In this document: piece after piece, positions 25,377 through 36,372 of the stretch
How the letters are laid out: the number at the start of each line of letters is the position of its first letter
Numbering within the stretch: position 1 is the first letter of the stretch
Assembly (NCBI GenBank): GCA_903632075.3
Contig: CAHIKZ030000580.1
Coordinates: 1,132,501-1,196,500 of the forward strand
From: Acanthosepion pharaonis
Taxonomy: Eukaryota > Mollusca > Cephalopoda > Sepiida > Sepiidae
Reading direction: 5' to 3'
DNA length: 64,000 nucleotides
Translations under genes and position numbers: made by a program
The notes under the pieces: generated by a model
What the model saw: the letters and a program-made list of their open reading frames with translations, nothing else
What the model was told of the DNA's origin: nothing
The model's database searches: none

Positions 25377-26040
25377 ACAAAACGTACATGTATATTGTTA
25401 AACGTACATTAATTACATACGTTTCTGTGAACCTGTTTTTGTTCTTGCTTACCTATATCGATATGATTATGAAAGTATGCATCATCTGTCTTACAATTTG
25501 GTTAGCAAACATCTCCTATGAGTATGAATGATTTTGATACCACTGACCAGAACTTCACCTACTTTTAAGAGGCTGATTCTTTTGGAAACATAGATTTCTA
25601 GTATCATTTGCAATTAATGTTATGATATGTTTTAAAATATCCAAAGTCAAATTTTGTAGTTTCAGTATGAGCACATTGAGTATTCAACATACAGGACTGA
25701 AATTGAATCATAGCTGAAAAGCTTATTGGAAATCATTCCCTGAGATTGAAACTAGTCACCATTCCAGCATTCATCTGTTTTGAACTGTCATCTCTTAAAG
25801 TTACAATTATATCGCTACAGTGAATCTATATTTTCGCAAATTTTCAAAGAATATTCTTCGAACTGGGGTTCATTCTCTCGTTTGTGTTACCACAGATTCA
25901 AACCTGTTTATGGATTGTTTCCTCTAAGACCTGCAACATCACTTGGTATTTACACGTCTCGGCTCAGTCTTGCCGTACTTGAAGATTTTTGAAATCTGGC
26001 CACTTCCTAGATTTGAATATCGATACCTGGTTTCAGAAGA
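25375..26040. other. Intergenic DNA, nothing recognised
   Basis: A 70-codon frame at 25,780-25,992 has no recognised domain. Confidence 0.4.
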
Positions 26041-26402
26041 AAGCATACAACCATTGTACCGTTTACCATACAACCAATATACCTTTTAGCATACAACTAT
26101 TGCACCTTTTAGCAATCAATGTACCTTTTAGCATACAACCAATGCAACTTTTAGCATACAAACAATGTATCATTTAGCATGCAATGAATGCATCTTTTAG
26201 CATACAATGTAGATTTTAGCATCCGATCAATGTACCGTTTAACATACAAACCAACCAATATACCTTTTAACATGCAAGCAATGTACCTTTAAAATAATAC
26301 CAATATACCTTTTAACATACAACCAATAGATCTTTTTACATACAAATCAAGCAATGTGCCTTTTGACATACAACCAATGTGCCTTTTAACAAACAAGCAA
26401 TT
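26041..26402 (+). repeat. Degenerate ~24-bp minisatellite
   Basis: About fifteen diverged units of the form CATACAACCAATGTACCTTT-TAG run head to tail. Units vary in length by several bases and in the middle (GTACC, ATACC, GCACC, GTGCC). It is an old, diverged array with no coding potential. Confidence 0.9.
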
Positions 26403-26958
26403 TAATACCGATAAAATATTCTTCCCTGTCAGTCAGGTAGCAATGGAGTATGCGTTGTATCTTTCAAACTAATCCAGTCTTTTGAAGAATTTTAAACATA
26501 AGGGAAAACTTTTTGATATATGCCTTTTTGATTATATCTGAATATATATGACAAGTTCAAGGGATCACATTAAACATTTATACATACGCATACATACACA
26601 GAACCATACATCTGACGTATGATCACATGAATGCATCTCTTACAATCTACTAAGACTTAAAAAGACTGCCGTTTTCTGTTGGCTCACAAAAATTAATCAA
26701 CATAACGATTTCTCGATATCTGGTGGACAAGGCGTAGTTTAGTTGATTAAGGCAAGCCATTGCAAATTATAACGGTGTTCAGGTAGAAGCATAAATGTTT
26801 TCTTAAAAGTTTTCTGAAAAGGAGGTTCAGTTTTGACCACTGACGCGAAAATGTCCGTAAACAGATTCTAAACCAGATGATACATATATACATTCGTAGA
26901 CGTAATTACATACATAAATATACATAGATTTACAAACATGTATCTAATTCATCCGTAC

Positions 26959-26960
<2 letters not shown>

Positions 26961-26992
<32 letters not shown>
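26961..26992. repeat. (TA)n microsatellite
   Basis: About fifteen TA units just upstream of the SINE head. Confidence 0.94.
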
Positions 26993-26995
<3 letters not shown>

Positions 26996-27017
26996 CTATA
27001 GTATTTCTCTTTCCCTC

Positions 27018-27142
27018 TGCCGTACGCTGGTAGCTCAGGGGTAGAAACTCGATTGATGCCAAATTGGTCGGGTTACAATCCCGGTATGAAGTCGCACTGA
27101 TGATCTGTGATACAGTGAAACAAGTCTGTATGTGTATGACAT

Positions 27143-27146
<4 letters not shown>
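27018..27146 (+). mobile_element. tRNA-derived SINE
   Basis: An RNA polymerase III A box, TAGCTCAGGGG (27,030 on), and a B box, GGGTTACAATCCC (27,070 on), stand about 40 bp apart, as in a tRNA. The tRNA-like part keeps the D-arm TAGCTCAG and the T-arm, but the anticodon arm is not clearly paired. A 3' body of about 50 bp follows and ends at a (TA)n array. The lack of a sound acceptor stem and anticodon arm argues for a SINE rather than a functional tRNA gene. Confidence 0.7.

Positions 27147-27182
<36 letters not shown>
27147..27182. repeat. (TA)n microsatellite
   Basis: Tail array of the SINE. Confidence 0.94.
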
Positions 27183-27183
<1 letters not shown>

Positions 27184-27257
27184 CATAATAATATAATATA
27201 TATAATATAATAGAGCTATTAAGTATATATTAAAAGATATACTATATTATCCCGCAA

Positions 27258-27306
27258 CACTAGCATGACTCTGTTTCATGCACGACACGATCATCAGGTG
27301 CTGAGT
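27258..27306 (-). ncRNA. Hammerhead-like motif, left palindrome arm
   Basis: On the minus strand the order is: ACTCAGCAC (stem I strand), exact CTGATGA core box, 13-nt stem II region, GAAAC, AC-AGA-GT-C (a 2-bp stem III with GUC cleavage triplet), then ATGCTAGT. The last pairs with ACT-AGCA to form stem I, with one bulge and one mismatch. The order and boxes are those of type I hammerheads with a tiny stem III, known from Penelope-like retroelements. Stem II is weak (G-C plus wobbles), so this is at best a damaged ribozyme. Confidence 0.4.
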
Positions 27307-27323
27307 ATGAACGGTCAGTTAAT

Positions 27324-27373
27324 ACTCAGCACCAGAATATTGCGTCGTGCATGAAACGCAGAGTCGTGCTAGC
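27324..27373 (+). ncRNA. Hammerhead-like motif, right palindrome arm (core lost)
   Basis: Stem I strands GCAC and GTGC are perfect. Stem II pairs better here (TGCG with TGCA, including a wobble). GAAAC, then a GUC triplet, are present. The CUGANGA box is mutated to CAGAATA, which would abolish cleavage. It complements the left-arm copy, which keeps the core box but has a weaker stem II. Confidence 0.35.
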
Positions 27374-27466
27374 GGCGAGGGATAATATAGTATATCTTTT
27401 AATATATACTTTAGCTCTGTTATATTACATCGCGCACTATGTACGATATATTATACTATAATTATT

Positions 27467-27468
<2 letters not shown>

Positions 27469-27512
<44 letters not shown>
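27469..27512. repeat. (TA)n-(TG)n microsatellite
   Basis: Short TA and TG arrays. Confidence 0.93.
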
Positions 27513-28523
27513 ATGTATAGTCAAGAAGAAGAAATTGATTTAGATAAGTTTTAATAAGTTCAAGTATTAAAGTTTCATTTTTGTTGTGTTTTTCCAGTTG
27601 GTGCACATTCGCATTAAAATTGTCGACAAATCTGTACAATTTTCATGTTTTCGTTCGGGAACTTTCGATGGTCTCAGTCATTTGTGAGGAACTAATTGTT
27701 GTCAGTATAACAGTTTTTTTCCAGCCTAGCATTTTTTTAACGTTACATTTCAAAAACAAATATACATGTATCGTATAAGTGACGTTAAATATAGAAAGGT
27801 TTCACAGAGCTTGATAATGCCGAAATAAATGTGTTATATGCAATATAATTATGTAATATTCATTTATATATTTTATGCATATTTTAAAATACTGTCTCAT
27901 GTGGTGAAAGTTTATTCATATAATGTGGGCTGATTCTTTTGTACAATAATAGCTACAAATAATTTATGTTTCAGTCAGTGACAAGTTAACCTACGAGAAA
28001 GCGTGGTGCTTGTGCAATCTATGTGTGAATTTATTTTATTTTGGGATTATCGATATTGGAGATACAATTCACCCAAGCAACACGAGAATTCATTAAGAAC
28101 AAAGGGGTAAGGGATTTTTGAGGTGCCGCGTTATTAGTAATAATTAGGTTAGGTGATACCTTGTTATCGTAAATGATAGATCTAAAGTGCTTACCGCAGT
28201 AAATAAGTTATAAGGTGAATTATATTTGTAATGGTGCTACCATGTTGTTTATAAATAGGGTGCAGCTATTTAAGAAATTATTATACTCCTTTCTGCTGTC
28301 GTCAATTTCTGTGAAACTGGACTACATTTGACGCCGCTTCTACCGTAGACGTATATTTGAATTTGAAATGTAACATTCAAAAAAGTACCAGGATGTATTT
28401 ACAAAAATTTCTTGCATACGATACTGACATTATTTAATTTCTGACAATGATAGATACGACCGAAAATACTAAAAAATGAAATGTATGTTTCGATGTTTTA
28501 TTCATACTTTTCAACCGGATGGC
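27513..28523. other. AT-rich intergenic DNA, nothing recognised
   Basis: No ORF, RNA or transposon signature supported. Confidence 0.4.
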
Positions 28524-28549
28524 AACAACAGGCAGACCTTAATACACTT

Positions 28550-28607
<58 letters not shown>

Positions 28608-28633
28608 CAGGGTGTTTTAAGGTCTGCCTGTTT
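28524..28633. mobile_element. Foldback element with a (TA)n loop
   Basis: The left arm ACAGGCAGACCTTAATACAC and right arm GTGTTTTAAGGTCTGCCTGT are inverted repeats of about 25 bp. The loop is a (TA)n array of about 25 units (28,552-28,604). The microsatellite therefore sits exactly where the hairpin loop should be. The element is non-coding. Confidence 0.8.
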
Positions 28634-28782
28634 AGTTTTGGGGGAAATTTATATGCCTCAAAACAATTCACAAGATCTAACAAATGATCAAACATATTTG
28701 AAATCAGATCTTAATAGTGCTGAGGAAATTTCAGTATCCTTTCGAAAATATGTGCTTTTAAATTAGCGTATACAGATAAACT

Positions 28783-28783
28783 G

Positions 28784-28855
<72 letters not shown>
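28783..28855. repeat. (ATCT)n-(TA)n microsatellite
   Basis: About ten tetranucleotide units then TA units. Confidence 0.96.
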
Positions 28856-28858
<3 letters not shown>

Positions 28859-28983
28859 ACTTGTTCTAAAGATAGATTGAAGAAAGGTCAGGTTGCTATG
28901 CAGTATTTATTCCACAATGTTTATAACTATAAACATTATATCTCCGATATATCTTTCCCTATAAATATTGCAAATTTTAAACA

Positions 28984-29022
<39 letters not shown>

Positions 29023-29084
29023 AAGAGAGAGAAGGAGAATTGGAGTATAACACTTTGATGGAACGCATATTCTATTTGTCCATG

Positions 29085-29147
<63 letters not shown>

Positions 29148-29148
29148 A
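28984..29148. repeat. Two (TA)n-(TG)n arrays
   Basis: Arrays at 28,984-29,023 and 29,087-29,147, separated by about 60 bp of unique sequence. Confidence 0.94.
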
Positions 29149-29420
29149 TTTGGGCAGCAGCCGTTTTTATAAATCTTTCAAAAAATACGGCCGACGAAGA
29201 AGATTTAATTAATCATTAAGTTTTTACAGCATTCTTATGTTTTTCCATTTCGTAAGAGTATTTTTTATTCCCACTTTTATAGCCAATTTCAAGGGTGTTT
29301 CGTCTTTGGTGTTATTTATTCTTCATGTTTTGACTGTTATGTTGCAATTTATTTTTGTGTTCATTTGAATGGGAGCGTTCATTCCGAGCCTTCATGTGTT
29401 GTCCGCGGGTAGAATTCGCT

Positions 29421-29690
29421 TTAGGATATTTCTATTAAAAAAAATGCTTTTAGCACTCCATTTCTACTGTTAAATAATGTGAGGTTGATAGTAGGAGAGA
29501 AATATTTTATATACTGGGCCTCTCTAATAGCAAGATGTTTCTGATAATGTGATTTATATAGAATTCTGGTGTTTTCAACCAGAATTTTTCTCAAAGTTTC
29601 TTGTAAATTATGGGTGGATAGATTTCTTTTTATAGAATGTTGGTCTGATAAGTGACACATGTGACCTCTACTCAAGGAGGATGTATTCTC
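29421..29690 (-). mobile_element. Retroelement C-terminal fragment, GIY-YIG-like
   Basis: The minus frame reads …ILYKSHYQKHLAIREAQYIK followed by YFSPTINLTLFN. This resembles the last part of GIY-YIG-type endonuclease domains of Penelope-like retroelements, where an 'ILxxxxxxxxRxxxEAxxIxxxxPxIN' pattern precedes the end. The GIY-YIG signature itself is not present in the fragment. A hammerhead-like motif lies about 70 bp upstream on the same strand (29,758-29,781). A LINE origin is possible. No longer ORF surrounds it. Confidence 0.45.
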
Positions 29691-29749
29691 TATTGTCTAA
29701 ATTAGCAAGACAGATGAATTAATCAGGACAAGCGACAAAGTTCGAACCG

Positions 29750-29785
29750 CTACTTGTGTTTTACCCTACTGCGATCGTCAGATGA
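29750..29785 (-). ncRNA. Hammerhead-like core boxes (degenerate)
   Basis: On the minus strand CTGACGA (plus 29,775-29,781), a 12-nt insert TCGCAGTAGGGT, then AAAAC in place of GAAAC. The insert resembles that of the 17.6-kb element (TCGCTAAAGGGT). Loss of the conserved G argues against activity. Confidence 0.2.
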
Positions 29786-29803
29786 ACAGAACGCATATAA
29801 TTT

Positions 29804-29860
<57 letters not shown>
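29804..29860. repeat. (TA)n microsatellite
   Basis: About 27 TA units. Confidence 0.96.
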
Positions 29861-29863
<3 letters not shown>

Positions 29864-29906
29864 ATGACGTGCTGCTGTATTTTTATTACGGGCGCCGTGT
29901 TTGTTT

Positions 29907-30018
29907 TGTAAAAATAATTTTATTGGCCTATCAATGATGTAGTTGTGAAAATTATTGTTGACTGGTGTTTGTCTTATGGGTCGCAACTACATCATTTATG
30001 AACAAATAAAATTATTCT

Positions 30019-30022
<4 letters not shown>
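29907..30022. mobile_element. Foldback element, ~42-bp arms
   Basis: The left arm holds AAAATAATTTTATTGG and AATGATGTAGTTG. The right arm holds CAACTACATCATT and AAATAAAATTATTCTTACA. They pair over about 42 bp around a 32-bp spacer. The right arm runs directly into a (TA)n-(TG)n array. It is non-coding. Confidence 0.8.
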
Positions 30023-30076
<54 letters not shown>

Positions 30077-30077
30077 G
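30023..30077. repeat. (TA)n-(TG)n microsatellite
   Basis: About nineteen TA units then TG units. Confidence 0.95.
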
Positions 30078-30354
30078 GGCATATCCAAACCCAGTATAAA
30101 CCAACTAGAATTATAATACACAAACACACAAGAATTATACGCAAAAATGCTACCAGAGAAGGTAAATCCACGTGAGGTCTACTTAAGCAAAATAAAAACA
30201 AACAATAAAAAATGTTAAAAAATGCCAGAACTTTCTATTCCATATTTCATTTCTGATGAAGCATAAATAAAAGCAAATCATTTTACATTTATAAACGTTT
30301 TATCTTTGTTCCATATCCTGTTTATTCTGTCGGATTATAATACATATTTGATCC

Positions 30355-30484
30355 CAATTCGATTAATGGCTAGCTAAATCAATTACGGATGAGTAGTGAG
30401 TTCGGTCCTCACTGGGTACCTCGTGGTTTCAGCCTTGTACCATATCTAAACTACGCTTAGTAAATCACCATATTTTATACCAAT

Positions 30485-30486
<2 letters not shown>
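30355..30486 (+). mobile_element. tRNA-derived SINE (degenerate)
   Basis: A weak A box, TGGCTAGCTAA (30,367 on), and a good B box, GAGTTCGGTCC (30,399-30,409), stand about 32 bp apart. They are followed by about 75 bp of body (GGGTACCTCGTGGTTTCAG…) and a long (TA)n tail. The spacing and boxes suit a tRNA-derived SINE. I cannot assign the family. Confidence 0.5.

Positions 30487-30563
<77 letters not shown>
30487..30563. repeat. (TA)n microsatellite
   Basis: About 38 TA units at the 3' end of the SINE-like unit. Confidence 0.96.
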
Positions 30564-30565
<2 letters not shown>

Positions 30566-31565
30566 ATATATCTGTAGTAAAGGGTACCACGAAATTTTGA
30601 TGGATGTTTGATCAAGCAATTTGTTTCAGAAAATATATTTATATATGGTTATGTGTATTACTTTCTTCTCTCTAATGTACGTATGTGTATGTGCATGTAT
30701 GTATATTAAAAAATATATATATTTAAAAACTTTCTAACTTCCTTTTAAGTAAGATTTTACTTTACCTTATTGTATTTTACAATTATATGATATAGAAACA
30801 CTAAAATGAATTCTTCTTTCTGAAATCTCTGAAAATGCAATTCCACTCGCTAAGTAAATAAAATATTCCTTATTAGAGGCACATTTTTAATTATGCGTTT
30901 ACAACGTGAACTGGTGAAAAAACGTGGTGTAACGTCGAAAAACAAATACTCTTAGATTTTGAAAAAAAATTATGTTACGTCTAAGAACATTTTCTTATGC
31001 TGCCACGAATATACGTATAAATCCGTGTCATTGTACACATTCACAAATGCATGTATATGGATATACTTGTGTGTGTGTGTGCAGAGACATGCATGCACAC
31101 ATAATAGGAATTGCACACTACTCGGCAAGTAGCTTCATAAACTCCTCAAACGAAGTGTGCACATTTTTTTTTTACATTCTAAATCCCCATAAACCTTTTA
31201 AAGTGGATTAGGAAGACGATATAACAACAATGAGACAAAATAAAACATTGACGATGAAGGAAAAAGAGTGGGAACGCGATGGAAAAAGAAAAAGTAAAGA
31301 GGATAACACACACACAAAAACGAAATTAAATCTTTTTAAGTCAACAAAATCTGATTAGAAAAGGCTTTAAAAAATACGAAAAGATATTGTAAAAAACAGT
31401 AACAAGAAAATGGTTTAAAAAGTAAATTTGATAAGAATAAAAATGATAACGTTTACGAAATAAATGCAAAGAACTGAAACGAAAAACCATAACAAATTTT
31501 TAATTCATAATATTAATTGAGAATATAAAACATTATCTTCTCTCCTACTCACTACCAAGTTTTCT
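30564..31565. other. Intergenic DNA, A-rich on the plus strand from 31.2 kb
   Basis: From about 31,200 to 31,490 the plus strand is strongly A/G-rich. Nothing coding was recognised. Confidence 0.45.
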
Positions 31566-31613
31566 AATAATAATAATAATAATAATAAAATAATAATAAT
31601 AATAATAATATAA
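31566..31613. repeat. (AAT)n trinucleotide repeat
   Basis: About fifteen units with one AAAA interruption. Confidence 0.94.
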
Positions 31614-31645
31614 CGAATAAATAGATTATATTGATAAGTGTCGCA

Positions 31646-31680
31646 AGCTGAGAACTTTTCAGCAGCCCCTCATATGCATG
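31646..31680 (-). mobile_element. Possible mariner-type terminus
   Basis: On the minus strand GAGGGGCTGCTGAAAAGTTC matches the style of mariner-like termini and resembles 13,834-13,866. No transposase is left beside it. Confidence 0.4.
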
Positions 31681-31806
31681 CGTATTTAGAGATAGACTTA
31701 CCATGTGCGCACAAAATGTAAAACAATAGCTAATATCCTAATATAGCTAGTGGGGCAATCCTCGAGATCGACACATATTTAGACAGGAAGACAAACAGGT
31801 AAACAT

Positions 31807-31809
<3 letters not shown>

Positions 31810-31902
<93 letters not shown>

Positions 31903-31923
31903 AATTCTATGTAATTTTCTCTG

Positions 31924-31974
<51 letters not shown>
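31810..31974. repeat. (TA)n-(TG)n and (CT)n microsatellites
   Basis: TA/TG array to about 31,902, a short spacer, then about 22 CT units from 31,929. Confidence 0.96.
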
Positions 31975-31975
<1 letters not shown>

Positions 31976-32555
31976 TTATCATCCCTATCATTCCCGACGC
32001 ATCTATCCATAAAACTTTCATTTTCGCTGCCAGAATCAATCTCACTCTTCCCGCGAGAGCTGTGTCCGGGATTTCGCACTGAAATGTTTTTCATGGGATT
32101 ACAAGTCAATTATAGAAATCCTAGAGATTTACAATAATCGCATCAGGATAAGTGGCAATGCCGGTCGTCTTGACAAATAAACATGTGTCCTTTCTACTGG
32201 TATGGCAAAAACGGGCAGAGGGACAAAGAAACGAAAGAAAAAAAACATGGTGCAAATGATTTTATGCCAATTGAAAAGGTTTTATTTGTAGTTCGAGGAG
32301 AGTCAAAGTTCAATATGGCGGGTTCTATGACATGTTCAGATTTCTTATACTTGAAAATGAGGGGAAAATGTTGGAAGTGTAAGTAAAAATAGGCAATAAA
32401 TCTATCTTTTATTTTTGCGAACCATTTCTAAGTTAATTTTTTCTCATTATCCAGGCTACTGTTTCTCTTTATCTATATTTCTCTCCTGATTTCTCTGACT
32501 CACTTCCATTTTAGATGACCACGGACTTTTTTTTTTTAGAAAAACCTTTATCTAT

Positions 32556-32557
<2 letters not shown>
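31975..32557. other. Intergenic DNA, nothing recognised
   Basis: A 67-codon frame at 32,183-32,386 has mixed composition but no recognised domain. Confidence 0.4.
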
Positions 32558-32594
<37 letters not shown>

Positions 32595-32622
32595 CTTCTT
32601 CTTCTTCTTCTTCTTCTTCTTC
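32558..32622. repeat. (TTG)n-(TTC)n trinucleotide repeat
   Basis: About twelve TTG units then about nine TTC units. Confidence 0.96.
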
Positions 32623-32772
32623 TCGCTCTTTCCTGTCCATTCCTTTTTTCTTTCATTTGATTCCTTTTTACAACGCCCCCACACTAATTGTTCTTCTCAT
32701 TTCCAGAGATGTATCTATAGTTAACACGATTGATTAATCTGTTCTTACTTGCTCTTTCTCCCTCCTTTTTGC

Positions 32773-32831
<59 letters not shown>
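32773..32831. repeat. (CTAT)n tetranucleotide repeat
   Basis: About fifteen units. Confidence 0.97.
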
Positions 32832-34103
32832 GGTTGTTCCTATATGTCTATCTATCTCCATGATTCACTAGCTTCGTACCATCATTTATCTTGAGTTAAA
32901 TGTTCTTCATTACCCCTTTACCCCTTACGAGCAGGACACATTCTTAGATTTTCTAATGCCATTTGGTCAATTAAAATTATTTTTGTTTTTTCTTACATTT
33001 TTTCTCGTAATTTTCAAGTCTTTTATTTAAATCTAATATTGTCCAATTAAATCGTTTTTCTCACACAGCGGTAACGTAATGTCTTCAGCATGTGTTTTCA
33101 TAGATCTTTTAATGATTTCTAACAGTAAAACATTGATTTAGTAACCTTCGACAGTTTATTGAACATTATTAACATTCATTTTGTGTACGCTTCTTTTTAT
33201 TTAATGTCACTAAAGTATATTGTTCTGCATCCGAGTCGTGTGCATTTTAGTATGTGGAATTTTTTTATTTTCTATGTACTCACGATTGTACTACTGATGT
33301 CATTTAGAGAAAAATCACATCATTTTCTCGCTTGTGCGAAGTCAGACATTTTGGATAACTTACTCTGCTTCGTAAACAGGCAAGGATGTTTTTGACAATT
33401 AAAATAAGTTAAATAATTTTCCGAATGATCTCATGTTAATTTTCTTGTCGAGAGCTGTAATCATCAAAAGAATGTTAAGTTATATGCCAAAGATATATAT
33501 GGTCCACTTAAATTCATCGATAAAAGGTCAATATAATCTCCGTTAAATCAACTGAAGGGCTAACGACATAAATCAAAGAAGCCAAACATTTGATTAACAT
33601 GTTCAAGTTCAGACTCGAAAAATATTCAGTCAATTTAAGTGATGAATGAATGAATGAAAAGAAATGTGAATCCAGATATTGACTGGACTCAAAGGGTAAT
33701 TTAAAAAAACCTTTCTGCTTCAAATATGGATTTTTTAAAATAATTTCATCCCAAGCAAGATGATAATGCCACTAAATGTAGTGGGCTGCTGGGAGTGAAT
33801 AAGAATGAGAAAACTTTACAAGGAACCGGAAACGCAAACAGGAAACAATGGTCAAACCTCTACTCCTATTCATAAAACGGAAATGGTGCATGAACCGAGC
33901 GATAGTCATTTTATATAGGTAATAGCTATTCTTCTGTGGATTTTGGATTGCATTTTTGAAAATAACTCGAATTTATAAATACCGTGACACACAAACAAAC
34001 ACACACCTACACCTTGAAAGCCCTTGAAATCATCATAAACGAAATTATACTTGAACATAACGTACATATAAAATAGTTCTTGTCTACACGAATATAGAAA
34101 CAC
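32832..34103. other. AT-rich intergenic DNA, nothing recognised
   Basis: Short frames only. No terminal repeats or RNA signatures supported. Confidence 0.4.
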
Positions 34104-34144
34104 CATCATCATCATCATCATCATCATCATCAGCATCATCATCC
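34104..34144. repeat. (ATC)n trinucleotide repeat
   Basis: About thirteen units with one AGC interruption. Confidence 0.95.
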
Positions 34145-34179
34145 TAAATTAAACAATACGTTCCTTCGCATCCCGACTT

Positions 34180-35230
34180 TCCATCAATGTTAACTCTCCT
34201 TCCCCAAACATTTTTGTGCAATTCCCGATCAGAACATCCACGGATTATAAGAATGCCTAACTTCCAAGGATTTTTCTCTCCTCTTCATATATTTTCCACT
34301 TCCATTTCTTTTTCCGCTTTTCTTTTTCTTTTGATTTAACTCATTCTTCTAATTTTTATCACAGTTCATTGCTTCTTTTTTTAATCTTCTTCATCTTCAG
34401 CTTATTTTCTTTCTTTCTCCGACCCGTTCGTTCTTCCTTCCTTTTCTAATCCTTTTAAGTGAACGGCAATCATTCGGAACAACGGCGGTTGTTAATAAAC
34501 CATTTCAATCGATAATCACTTTCGTGTTTCAATTTCATTCCAGTATTTTTTAAAATGAAACCTGAAATGGTTCGCCCACAAAGAAGAAATGAAAGAAGCA
34601 GAAATCAAGAATGGAAGAAGTTTAGAGTGGAATGAAGATGAAAGTGAATTTAAAGAATGAAGGACGAAGAAATGTAAAAGAAAAAAGAAAGAAAAAGTAA
34701 AGAAAAGTAAAGAAAAAAAATGTTAAAAAAAAGGATTAAATAAGAAGAATTTTGAATTTAGGAAGAAATATGGATAAATAATGATGCTTGGAAACACATA
34801 TGCCTACGTTTTGGATGGAATATAATAAGACAAGGCAGAAGAAAATGGAAGCAGAATTGTTGAAGTAGAAAGAGTCAAGGAAAGAATTATATCAAAGGCA
34901 GAATGAAATACAAGTGAGAAAAAGGGCGGAATGAGATGAAAGAAAGAAAGAAAGAAAGAAACTGGAAATGTATTCGGATAATTGCAAAAAAGTTTCTTAT
35001 TTTCAATCATCTCGATACACAAAGGAAGATGGCACGAAGCAAAAGAATAAAAACAAAGTCAAAAAATATCCCTGAAGATGGGGGGGGGGTGAAAGTGTTG
35101 AAAAATACAAAAATCAATGATAGAATATATTGATGAGAAAAAATGAAAAGTAAAAAAGAAAGAGTAAATTTGCTAAACTAGGCAAAAGAAAGAGTCAAAG
35201 AGGAAATGGATGAAAAAGAAAATAAAAACA
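34180..35230. other. Pyrimidine-to-purine strand-switch block
   Basis: About 34,180-34,460 is C/T-rich on the plus strand. About 34,570-35,230 is A/G-rich, with GAAAGAAAG runs at 34,938-34,960 and a G9 run near 35,080. It parallels the block at 4.23-5.01 kb. It may be an old foldback or a site prone to triplex formation; neither is shown. Confidence 0.6.
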
Positions 35231-36291
35231 ATTTTAACTCCTTGAATATTCGTTTTGTTCTTTGTTTTTCTGTCCTACATGCATTTTTCAATTTTTACTC
35301 GTAATGGCTTCCTAATTGGCTTCATCTCGAGTAAATTTGAAAAAAGAAATTGTAAATTGTTTACAAAGAAGAAGCGAAGAGCCTTTTACTTCAAGCCTTG
35401 CTTCTTCTGTTTATTCATAAACGATTTCTAACTTCTTTATTTTTCTTTATTTTCTTTCTAAATACGCGTCTAAGATATTGGGTCATAGTTTCTAAATGCA
35501 TATTTTTGTTTCTTTATGGACTGCTTCATAGTTATGTGCAAACTAAAGCTAAGCATAAAGTGCACATTGTTCAGAACTGATAGTAATGCTTAGATGGCAA
35601 GTAGTCAAAAATAAATCTAAGTTTCAAATCGAAAACCTTTTGTGTGGAAATGACAATTCATACCAAGAGAAATATATATTTCTATATATATTAAATAATG
35701 CAAATAAATTTCAAAAGTAGGATTTAAAAATGTTTTATGCTTATAATTACAGATATTATAACAATACCAGCGTGATATTTATAAAATTTCACGAATAAAT
35801 GGGAAAGTTACAAGTAAAGGAAAAAATCTGATCATATCCGTATAAAATAGATTTCTGATCCTGATGCTTTACAATTGTATATTAAATCAGACACCACCGA
35901 TGCATATATAAATTTATGTTGATAGAGACATATAAATCACTAGTATTGAATCATCTCCAAGATTAAAAAAAAACTCATTAAAATATAGTTCGCCAGTACA
36001 TATCACTTAATAATTGCAACACACAGCGAAGATTTCTTCGTTTACTGTAAAATGTTTAAAATATCAAACCAAATCATTAAACTCGGACTTTGGAAATGCT
36101 TTTTTCGATAATAACAATACTTTTTATGAATTCTTGTGTCATTTGAGAAACTGCATCGCTAATATCATTAAAACAACTTTAAATTCGCACATTAATTACA
36201 CGAAGATAATCCAGAGGATTTACTTATCACTTATTGAAACTTTGTGAAATTCGTACATATATTAATAACATCACAACCAATAATTGATTTC
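35231..36291. other. AT-rich intergenic DNA, nothing recognised
   Basis: A 77-codon frame at 36,014-36,247 has no recognised domain. Confidence 0.4.
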
Positions 36292-36372
36292 AAGCAAATT
36301 AGTAGATAATACAAGAATAAGCAAATTAGTAGATAATACAAGAATAAGCAAATTAGTAGATAATACAAGAAT
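36292..36372. repeat. 27-bp tandem repeat, three copies
   Basis: Three identical copies of a unit starting AAGCAAATTAGTAGATAATA. Confidence 0.97.

Larger units (their letters stand above)
27212..27440 (+). mobile_element. 207-bp palindrome with shared tail (family F)
   Basis: The arms run from AGAGCT at 27,212 to AGCTCT at 27,418 and are about 88-95 bp each. They are imperfect but extensive: CCCGCAACACTAGCATGACT faces AGTCGTGCTAGCGGCGAGGG. A short spacer (GAACGGTCAGTTA) separates them. The family tail GCTCTGTTATATTACATCGC, then GCACT, overlaps and follows the right end. Each arm carries a hammerhead-like motif, pointing away from the centre. It is non-coding and MITE-like, with a (TG)n array 30 bp further on. 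Confidence 0.75.

Noticed and set aside
27023..27095. Functional tRNA gene
   Set aside because: A and B boxes are good but the acceptor stem and anticodon arm do not pair convincingly, and a SINE-like body and (TA)n tail follow.
30254..30285. CTGATGA followed by AAATC near 30,256
   Set aside because: GAAA is missing and the insert does not form a proper stem II.
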